DNA from: a marine gamma proteobacterium HTCC2148
GTDB taxonomy: Bacteria; Pseudomonadota; Gammaproteobacteria; Pseudomonadales; Halieaceae
Length of the DNA stretch: 64,000 nucleotides
Direction of reading: 5' to 3'
Assembly: GCA_000156295.1 (NCBI GenBank)
Contig: DS999224.1
Span: 132,398 to 196,397, forward strand
The position numbers and the translations under genes are program-made. The notes beneath the pieces are model-generated. The model made no database searches. It saw only the letters and a list, made by a program, of their open reading frames with translations, and had not been told where the DNA came from. Of the stretch, positions 55,340 through 64,000 are shown one piece after another (positions within the stretch are counted from its first letter, which is position 1; every line of letters begins with the position of its first letter).

Positions 55340-56814
55340 CGGTTCTCGCAGCTCACTTCAAATCCATCAGCGTCAGGCTCGAAACGCAGATGCTGATTAA
55401 TGCAGTTAGGTACGTCACCGATAGAGTGGCTCACGAAAATTACCTGGCTGTCACAGTTACTTGCGATGTGGTCGATGGCGCGCAGCATCAGGCGACGATG
55501 ATGGCCATCCAGCCCCAGGGTTGGCTCGTCCAATAGCAGAATGGTCGGTGACTTGACCATGGCCCGCGCCAGCAAGACCATGCGTTGCACGCCGAAGGAC
55601 AGCGCGTCGAAGCTTTCCCGTTCGATATGCTCCAGGCCCAGTGCTGCGAGCCACTGCTGTGACACTGATTTTTGTTCGTCACCCCAGGTGTCATAAAGAC
55701 CTATGCTGTCAAAGAACCCGGACAGCACCACTTCCAGTGCTTTCATGCCCCGGGCGAAGTTGAGGTGTAGCTGGTTGTCGAGCTGGCCGTACTTCTGTTT
55801 GATATCCCATATGCTTTCTCCCGAGCCGCGTCGAATACCGAACAGGGTAATGTCCTGACCGTAAGCTTTGTGATTGTCACCAGTGATGAGGCTGAGCAGG
55901 GTGCTTTTGCCGCAGCCATTGGGGCCGGAGATATAGCAGTGTTGCCCTTGATCGAATTGCCAATGCACGTTTTTTAATACCTGTAGTCCGTCGTAGATGA
56001 CATCGACGTCCTTCAGGTCGAGTAGTGGGCAGTTGTCGGGTACGGCGTAGTTTCGCGGCGCAGGTGGTGGAAGTTTGCCAAGTAATGGAAGCGGCGGATG
56101 CAGCAGCGTCCTGACATCTGCTTGTGCCAGTACATCCTTGCGTTCACCTGATGCAATCACTGCGCCATTGTCTAATACCAGCAAGTGAGAAATTCCCGCA
56201 GGCAAGTCTTCCTCTTGCCGACATAGCATCAGCACAGCTTGATCGGAGCGAAGTAGCTCGTCGATGATACCGCTCAGTTCGCGTTGGGAGCTGCTGTCCA
56301 GGCCATCTAACGGTGAGTCGAGTATCAGTAGCGCGGGATCGCTCAGTATTGCCTTGATCAACAGGGTCTTGCGCATTTCCCCGGTAGAGATAAAGCGTAA
56401 TCCCCGATCGAGAGCATATCCTATGCCCAGCCTCGTCACCCAGTAATGGAAACGTTCATCTGCTGCTTGTCTGTTTAGAATCGTATCGCGCACCAGGGTA
56501 CCGGGATCGTTGGCATCGGCCCGAGTTTCTGAGTCGTCCAGCTTTTTATCTCGCTCGCACAGTGCACGTGCTTGTTCAAAGCAGACATAGGCCACTCCGC
56601 TGGAGTCGATTTCAGGTGAGCCTTGATACTCGCCGCTGTAGTGATTGGCCTGACCGCAGATTATGTTCGCCAGGCTGGTTTTGCCCGCACCATTGGGTCC
56701 CAGGCAAGCCCATTGCTCTCCCGTTTGGACCTGCCAACTGATGTGTTTGAGTGCGGGCAGTGCGCGGTAGACCAACTGCACATCGCGTAGGCTAAATAGT
56801 GGCGAATATTTCAT
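55336..56814 (-). CDS. tandem ABC ATPase, ModF/PhrA-like
   Basis: A 492-residue protein with two ATPase domains and no membrane part. The first Walker A is LGPNGAGKTSLANI, with FISTGEMRKTLL and LLILDSPLDGLD. The second is ISGPNGCGKSTLLSLI, with SFGVQRMVLLARAM and ILLLDEPTLGLDG and the H-loop FVSHS. The first domain's signature is STGEM in place of LSGGQ. The length and layout match E. coli ModF/PhrA (490 residues), whose role is unsettled. No molybdate genes flank it. Confidence 0.85.
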   Translation of the reverse strand: MKYSPLFSLRDVQLVYRALPALKHISWQVQTGEQWACLGPNGAGKTSLANIICGQANHYSGEYQGSPEIDSSGVAYVCFEQARALCERDKKLDDSETRADANDPGTLVRDTILNRQAADERFHYWVTRLGIGYALDRGLRFISTGEMRKTLLIKAILSDPALLILDSPLDGLDSSSQRELSGIIDELLRSDQAVLMLCRQEEDLPAGISHLLVLDNGAVIASGERKDVLAQADVRTLLHPPLPLLGKLPPPAPRNYAVPDNCPLLDLKDVDVIYDGLQVLKNVHWQFDQGQHCYISGPNGCGKSTLLSLITGDNHKAYGQDITLFGIRRGSGESIWDIKQKYGQLDNQLHLNFARGMKALEVVLSGFFDSIGLYDTWGDEQKSVSQQWLAALGLEHIERESFDALSFGVQRMVLLARAMVKSPTILLLDEPTLGLDGHHRRLMLRAIDHIASNCDSQVIFVSHSIGDVPNCINQHLRFEPDADGFEVSCENR

Positions 56815-56850
56815 AACAAAGCCGTTCCGGTGTTGCTTGTAACTGGCACA

Positions 56851-57516
56851 ATGGGCTGGCTTAATCCTCTAAATCATTATGGATGTGTACTGTTGTCGGT
56901 TTCCCTGTTACAGCTGATTGAAGCGCGCCTGCCGGCGTACTCCCCGAAAAAGCCTTTACTGCGTCCGCTAATGAAACGTTCGGCGGTCGCTATGGTGTTG
57001 CAAGTTCGCCAAGGCGAGCTGAACATTCTAATGATCAAGAGGGCAGAAAGGGAAGGTGATCCCTGGTCTGGCCATATGGCGTTTCCCGGTGGTCGCATGG
57101 ATAAAACGGATGCCAACGGTTATTCGGTGGCGGTGCGAGAGACTGAAGAAGAGGTCGGTCTGACCCTGGGGCCTCAGGATCGCTGCCTCGGGCGACTTAG
57201 CGATCTTAATGCCCGTCCTCGCAAACACACGCTGGGGATGGCGGTCAGCCCCTTTATTTTTCATCTCGAGCGGGAGGTTGAGTTTACGCCCAATTATGAA
57301 GTCGCCGAGGTGGTATGGGTGCCCCTGGAGTTCCTCCTGGATTCCGGCAACCGCGAAAAAATGACTTGGGATTACAAAGGCGTGAAAATCCCTCTCCCTT
57401 GCTATCAATATGAGCAGCGCTGTATTTGGGGACTCTCGCTGATGATGCTGGATGAATTAATGGATCTGGTTGAAGGCGGCGATAATCCGTTGCGTCCGCG
57501 TTGGAGGCGTGCGTAG
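56851..57516 (+). CDS. Nudix hydrolase, CoA pyrophosphatase-like
   Basis: A protein of about 221 residues. The Nudix box is visible as GGRMDKTDANGYSVAVRETEEEVG, with GHMAFPGGR before it, as in CoA pyrophosphatases that cut CoA to 3',5'-ADP and phosphopantetheine. The start is uncertain: ATG at 56851 is given, GTG at 56830 and TTG at 56893 are alternatives, and the N-terminal 20 residues before LLQLIEARLP may not belong. It is divergent from the ABC gene. Confidence 0.85.
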   Translation: MGWLNPLNHYGCVLLSVSLLQLIEARLPAYSPKKPLLRPLMKRSAVAMVLQVRQGELNILMIKRAEREGDPWSGHMAFPGGRMDKTDANGYSVAVRETEEEVGLTLGPQDRCLGRLSDLNARPRKHTLGMAVSPFIFHLEREVEFTPNYEVAEVVWVPLEFLLDSGNREKMTWDYKGVKIPLPCYQYEQRCIWGLSLMMLDELMDLVEGGDNPLRPRWRRA

Positions 57517-57539
57517 TGTATTGCAGTGCTGCGGTGGGT

Positions 57540-58694
57540 TTAGTGAAGTATTAGGCTAGGGTCGGGCGAGCTACCCCGCTTTTTAGCACGGTACATGGCT
57601 TTGTCGGCTTTCTCTTCAAGCTCCGCTCGACTTAACCCGTCCCCGGGATATAGAGCGAACCCGCAGCTGACTTTGAGCGCCATCACCTCATTGCGGGCTT
57701 TGACCGGTTGTTCCACCGCAGCGACTAGTTTGGCAGCGATTTCTGGCAAGTCGTCGGATGAACGCATGTTTTCCATCAGTACGACAAATTCGTCTCCGCC
57801 CAGCCGCGCAATGAGGTCTATGTCTCTGACCTGATGGCGCAAACGCTCTCCCAGCATTTTCAGTAATGCGTCTCCCATACCGTGGCCGTGGGTATCGTTT
57901 ACTTGTTTGAAATCATCCAGGTCGAACATGATTAGGCCGATGGTCTTTCCGGTGATTTCCGCTCTTTCCAATAGGTGCGCCATGCGTTGCTCATAGAAGC
58001 GACGGTTGTAAAGTCCGGTGAGGTCATCATGGTTGGAGAGGAATTCAAGTTCGCTGTTGGCACCTTGTAAGGCTTCTCGCAGATGTTTGTTCATTTCTGC
58101 GTACACCTTAATGATGCTGATGACAGAGAGCCCCATTGCGCCGTATGAAAGGGTGATGGCCATGTTGTAGTTTTGCGGCAAGATGATCTGGGTGAACTGC
58201 ACGCCCAGGCGCTCCAGTCCGAGTATGACTGACCAAATGATGAGCACCAGGGCGGTCCAGAACAAGCCGGCGCCAGTGCCGCCAACAACGGAAGCCATAA
58301 CCGGCGCCAGGATTAACAGGGCAAAAGTAGGAGAACGAGTGCCGCCAAAGTAGGCGCAGGCAATGGCAAACGCGCCGGTATAAACCAGCAGTAACAGGTG
58401 CAGCGCCGCAATGCGATTGTTCAGGTACCTTAGTATCAGTACGCTGACCAGCACGCTGAGGCCGATAATGGCCAGCAATGTGGTCGCAGCGAAGCGTCCT
58501 TGCGGTGATATGTCGATAACGAGAGGTATTACAACGGGGACGCCGATGACGGTTATCAGGCAAAAGAAGCTTGTAATCGCAAGTATGCGTTGGCGATAGT
58601 GCTCTTCGTCTAATGGCCGCATGGGATCGCGACCGGTACACAGCGCTATCCACCAGTCTCTAATGCGGGTTAGATGTTGCAGCACGTTTTTCAT
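57540..58694 (-). CDS. membrane-bound diguanylate cyclase
   Basis: A 384-residue c-di-GMP synthase. The first 200 residues hold about six membrane helices of MASE type, followed by a short helix linker and a GGDEF domain. The active motif RLGGDEFVVL lies at about 297-306, and the product-inhibition site RDID sits exactly five residues before it (290-293), so feedback control is likely intact. LSNHDDLTGLYNRRFYEQRM marks the domain start. No partner sensor gene is adjacent. Confidence 0.93.
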   Translation of the reverse strand: MKNVLQHLTRIRDWWIALCTGRDPMRPLDEEHYRQRILAITSFFCLITVIGVPVVIPLVIDISPQGRFAATTLLAIIGLSVLVSVLILRYLNNRIAALHLLLLVYTGAFAIACAYFGGTRSPTFALLILAPVMASVVGGTGAGLFWTALVLIIWSVILGLERLGVQFTQIILPQNYNMAITLSYGAMGLSVISIIKVYAEMNKHLREALQGANSELEFLSNHDDLTGLYNRRFYEQRMAHLLERAEITGKTIGLIMFDLDDFKQVNDTHGHGMGDALLKMLGERLRHQVRDIDLIARLGGDEFVVLMENMRSSDDLPEIAAKLVAAVEQPVKARNEVMALKVSCGFALYPGDGLSRAELEEKADKAMYRAKKRGSSPDPSLILH

Positions 58695-58793
58695 AGGATC
58701 GTTGTAGTTATTCGTGCACTTACCTTGTTATACATCAAGGCTGCTGGCAGAGCCCTGTTTAATCCGGACATTCCCTTAGTCTTTGAGGTTTTT

Positions 58794-59405
58794 TTACTCC
58801 ATGTCCCCACGCATGAAGGCGCGGGTATCGAGCATTAGGTCGCGCAGGGCGGGATCCTCGCGGCTCGCCTCCAGTAGCGCCGGTGCCTCTACTTTTCCTG
58901 CGACAAAGGCAGCGACCAGATCCAGCAACACTGGAGACATTTTGGGGTCATGCGCCCAGCGGGGCGAATCTACCAGTGCACCCGTGACATGCTGGTTGCT
59001 CAGTTTGAGCCAATATCCGCCGCAACTGGACAGCTGATAATCACCTACTCTGCCAAAACTGATGTTTGGGGTGCTGGGGTTGAAGCCGCCCGGTGCAAGC
59101 TGATCGATACGTTGCAGCGCCATGACCCAGCTCGAGCCGGTGGGGAACAGCTTGGCTTCAGGCCGGCAGTTATCTTCACGCTTGAGCCAGATACGCACCT
59201 GCTCAGTAGGACTTGCTCCCCGCATTGTTTTGGCAATGTCCAGATCAACGGAGTTGCCCTTGCCAGCAATGACGGTACCGGAAACCACCAGATCGGTTGT
59301 GGCTTGAACATCGGCGAAAGAGCCCTGCCACAGGCACTCGCACTCGGCGAAGCCAGCCTTGGTAAAAACCAGTAGGGGTAAACAGTATAGAATGCGACGC
59401 AGCAT
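58794..59405 (-). CDS. exported protein of unknown function
   Basis: A 203-residue protein with a signal peptide (RRILYCLPLLVFTKAGFAE). The mature part begins CECLWQGSF and has a further cysteine pair (DNCRPE and SSCGGYW). GTVIAGKGNSVDLDIAKTMRG suggests a small beta domain of a type seen in secreted proteins with conserved cysteines, but no family is certain. The ATG at 59405 overlaps the end of hemB by 6 bases, so it may be co-transcribed with hemB. Confidence 0.7.
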   Translation of the reverse strand: MLRRILYCLPLLVFTKAGFAECECLWQGSFADVQATTDLVVSGTVIAGKGNSVDLDIAKTMRGASPTEQVRIWLKREDNCRPEAKLFPTGSSWVMALQRIDQLAPGGFNPSTPNISFGRVGDYQLSSCGGYWLKLSNQHVTGALVDSPRWAHDPKMSPVLLDLVAAFVAGKVEAPALLEASREDPALRDLMLDTRAFMRGDME

Positions 59406-59409
59406 CGGG

Positions 59410-61711
<2,302 letters not shown>

Positions 61712-61798
61712 AGGTTTTCATGCTCTGGCTGGTAATGCTTGCCCTTTTAAAGGCCGGGGCAGGATTATCGGGCCTTGGCGAGAGAATATCCAGCGGCC

Positions 61799-62221
61799 TT
61801 AGAATGGCTTGAGCACTGCAAGCAACACCATGCCAAACAAAAACAGGACAGGGACCTCATTGAAGAAACGGTAAAATACGTGACCGTGTTCATCACGGCT
61901 ATCCAGCATAGCTTTCACGTAGCGGCCACACTGGAAGTGATAGACCACCAGAAAAGCCATGCCAGCGAGCTTCAGCCAAAGCCATTTTGCTTGCAACAAT
62001 GCAGGATTAAGAATGAGTAAGCCAATTCCCAGCGCTGCGAGAATAAACATAAAGGGGGTGATAAAGCGGTATAGCCGATGTGCCATTTGAGCCAGCGTGG
62101 CTTTGGTTTCGGGGTTTTCTGCCGCCGCATAATTGACGAATATTCTCGGCAGGTAAAACAGTCCCGCAAACCAGCAAACCATGAAGATTATGTGCAGGGC
62201 TTTTAGCCAGAGCCAGAGCAT
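61799..62221 (-). CDS. hemJ: HemJ family protoporphyrinogen oxidase / CopD-like membrane protein
   Basis: A 140-residue protein with four membrane helices, LKALHIIFMVCWFAGLFYLPR at the start (with the heme-ligand-type histidine), HRLYRFITPFM in the middle and WLKLAGMAFLVVYHFQCGRY. The pattern matches HemJ (UPF0093), which oxidises protoporphyrinogen IX. Its place beside hemL and hemB supports this over the related copper-resistance CopD. Confidence 0.85.
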   Translation of the reverse strand: MLWLWLKALHIIFMVCWFAGLFYLPRIFVNYAAAENPETKATLAQMAHRLYRFITPFMFILAALGIGLLILNPALLQAKWLWLKLAGMAFLVVYHFQCGRYVKAMLDSRDEHGHVFYRFFNEVPVLFLFGMVLLAVLKPF

Positions 62222-62236
62222 AAATTGTGTTCCTTG

Positions 62237-63982
62237 TTATAACTGTGCGAGGGTGAACTTCTCAATACTTTCACGAGTAATCACCCCGTGCAAAATCGGT
62301 TGGCTGGTCGAGCGGCTGCGCTCGTAAACGCAAACTGTTTCTGCGGTGTCTTTGCCAATACCGTCCATGGCTTGCCTCAGGCTGGCCTGCATTGGTACCG
62401 ATGTTTGAGTCCAGCGTCGGATGTCTGCTTCTGTAACGTCAACTTCTTCCACCTCGCCGTGCTGCGCCAACCAGTCGAGTAATTCAGTGCCCTTGACGAG
62501 ATACAGGTCAATTCCATCTCGGCCGACCAAACACCAGGTGGGGTTGAACTCAAGCAGAGGTTCCCTGTCTTCCTGTGTCAGTACCGCAGGGACTCGCACC
62601 GCTCGGGTATCCATGATTGAGCCGACATGAGTGCGGTGTAGCAGTTGGTTCAAGGGATCATCTGGAGCTGCGCGCTGCATCTGTCGAAGAATAGTCTGAT
62701 GCAGGGAGCGCTGGCGAAAAAGTCCAGTGTGAGTCAGCGTAGCAGCTACTATCGCCAGCATTGCCGGCATGGCGATGCTCATGGAGTGCGTTAGTTCAAG
62801 CACAGCAAGTATGGCAGCTAGTGGTGCGTTCATGATGGCGCCCATTGCAGAGCCCATACCAATAAGAATGTAGAGGGTTGGGTCTGAGGCCAGGCCGGGC
62901 ATGAACTGATTGCCGATCATGCCCATTGCTCCGCCCAGACAGGCGCCAATTAACAGATTGGGACCGATAATGCCTACCGGCATGCCTGCTCCCACGGTAA
63001 TTGAAGTGGCGATTATTTTTGCCCCAGCGATAACGACCAGGGCCAAAAGGGCGACTTCTCCGTTGAGCGCCAGACGCAGAGTGTCATAACCTATGCCCAT
63101 GATTTCTGGCACAAATAAGGCTAGCGCGCCGGTGATAACGCCGGCAGCGGTAAAGCGAAAAATGACAGCGTGATGGGACAATCGCGCTGTGTGCTTGCTG
63201 ATCTGCACGAAAGCCACCACGGCCAGTCCGCAGGAGAAGCCTAACAAAACGATATACGGAATTTCCCACAAAGACGTCAGCTGCAGACTGGGAATGTTAA
63301 ATACAGCGCCTCCTGTGGCAAAGGTGCGGCTGACCGCCGAGGCCGAGACCGCGGCCAGCATTACGGGGATGAAACCGACCACCGTGTACTCGGCGATAAT
63401 CACCTCCATCGCAAAAATCACACCCGCCAGGGGGGTGTTAAAAGCAGCGGCAATGCCGCCGGCCGTGCCGCAGGCAATCAGCACGCGAAGGCTGTTATTG
63501 GGCAGGCCGAGTCGCTGGCCCAGCAGGCTGTTGATCGCGCCCCCCAAATGAACGCCGGGGCCCTCGCGCCCCCCGGACTGACCTGAAGCGAGGGCAAAAG
63601 CGCCCCCAAAAAACTGAATAATGGCATTGCGGGCGGGGAGGGCGCCGTAATGAGAGTGCATTCGACTCAGCACGTGAACAATGCCGACTTCCCGATCTTC
63701 GTTCCTCAGCATTTGATAGCAGATCCCCAGTAGCAGGGCCCCGATCGCCGGCAGAAGGAAGCGAAACAGGGGTGGCAAGGACTCGAAATCTTCACCGCTA
63801 TTGCCCACGCCCCAAAGCGCAGCTAGATAGGCGATGCTCTCTTCAAAGCCAAGAATGACCAGGCCGGAAGCGACGCCGCCGATAACGCCCAGTAGTGAGT
63901 AGGCCAATACGGAGTCGTAGTTGGTCAGAAGTCGTCTGTAGTTGCTGATCAGTTTCCGCACGAACTTTAGGGTTCCGCTCAA
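62237..63982 (-). CDS. ClC family chloride channel/transporter with C-terminal CBS-like region
   Basis: A protein of about 581 residues with a ClC membrane core and a soluble C-terminus (about 430-581, CBS-like). The gating motif GGREGPGVHLGG is intact, with the gating glutamate near residue 140. The selectivity motif GSGIP is missing, and the proton-coupling glutamate (E203 in E. coli ClC) appears to be valine in FAMEVII, near residue 194. These changes resemble channels rather than antiporters. The visible start is TTG at 63982, but the frame stays open to the right edge, so the true start may lie outside the window; a GTG at 63961 is also possible. Confidence 0.9.
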   Translation of the reverse strand: MSGTLKFVRKLISNYRRLLTNYDSVLAYSLLGVIGGVASGLVILGFEESIAYLAALWGVGNSGEDFESLPPLFRFLLPAIGALLLGICYQMLRNEDREVGIVHVLSRMHSHYGALPARNAIIQFFGGAFALASGQSGGREGPGVHLGGAINSLLGQRLGLPNNSLRVLIACGTAGGIAAAFNTPLAGVIFAMEVIIAEYTVVGFIPVMLAAVSASAVSRTFATGGAVFNIPSLQLTSLWEIPYIVLLGFSCGLAVVAFVQISKHTARLSHHAVIFRFTAAGVITGALALFVPEIMGIGYDTLRLALNGEVALLALVVIAGAKIIATSITVGAGMPVGIIGPNLLIGACLGGAMGMIGNQFMPGLASDPTLYILIGMGSAMGAIMNAPLAAILAVLELTHSMSIAMPAMLAIVAATLTHTGLFRQRSLHQTILRQMQRAAPDDPLNQLLHRTHVGSIMDTRAVRVPAVLTQEDREPLLEFNPTWCLVGRDGIDLYLVKGTELLDWLAQHGEVEEVDVTEADIRRWTQTSVPMQASLRQAMDGIGKDTAETVCVYERSRSTSQPILHGVITRESIEKFTLAQL

Positions 63983-64000
63983 AAAGCCAATATTACCAGT

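Overview
The window is chromosomal DNA from a gammaproteobacterium. The closest fit from gene content and order is a marine Halieaceae/Cellvibrionales-like organism, but that placement is inference. The supports are gene orders known from Pseudomonas-type gammaproteobacteria: dsbD-aroQ-accB-accC-prmA-dusB-fis-purH-purD, trpEGDC next to a Vfr/CRP gene and an OsmC/YhfA gene, lptD-surA-pdxA divergent from amgK-murU, and DUF2333 and DNA polymerase II genes. No rRNA, tRNA, CRISPR array, insertion sequence or prophage gene was seen, and no gene-free stretch exceeds about 300 bases.

Region 1 (1-16 kb) is a cell-surface glycan locus. It opens with the cut-off end of a protein and a GT-C-like membrane protein in visibly AT-rich DNA. 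A tightly overlapping seven-gene minus-strand operon follows (9499 down to 1907): a HAD-UbiA fusion, DprE1-like oxidase, DprE2-like reductase, NDP-sugar epimerase-like protein, FAD amine-oxidase-like protein, GtrA-like protein and a GT-C-like membrane protein. The UbiA/DprE1/DprE2/GtrA set matches the mycobacterial decaprenyl-phosphoarabinose pathway, so the operon probably makes a polyprenyl-phosphate-linked arabinofuranose (or ribofuranose) donor and uses it at the membrane. A divergent LPG-synthase-TM-type flippase-like protein, dTDP-sugar genes rfbA, rfbC and rfbB, and a GT4-GT2-DUF2304 module complete the region.

Region 2 (15.6-30.3 kb) is the conserved envelope/ribosome operon lptD-surA-pdxA / rsmA-apaG-apaH, but split between pdxA and rsmA by about 6 kb carrying a Wzm/Wzt-type ABC exporter, a very large GT-C-like membrane protein and an unusual GT-A-like protein with a possible PqqD-like N-terminal domain. 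The GT4-GT2-DUF2304 genes run on directly from apaH. Divergent from lptD are amgK and murU, which recycle cell-wall sugars to UDP-MurNAc.

Region 3 (30.3-46.8 kb) is core metabolism: rpe, a trp operon with a promoter and a short leader peptide ending Trp-Arg-Trp, crp, osmC-like, coq7, purD, purH, fis, dusB, prmA, accC, accB, aroQ and dsbD.

Region 4 (46.8-64 kb) holds a PCu(A)C copper chaperone, DUF2333, a pentapeptide protein, DNA polymerase II, a PfkB kinase, PBP1b (with a previously uncalled 51-residue lipoprotein-like ORF tail-to-tail with it), a TPR lipoprotein, a ModF-like double ABC ATPase, a Nudix hydrolase, a diguanylate cyclase, hemB, hemL, hemJ and a ClC chloride transport protein that runs to the right edge.
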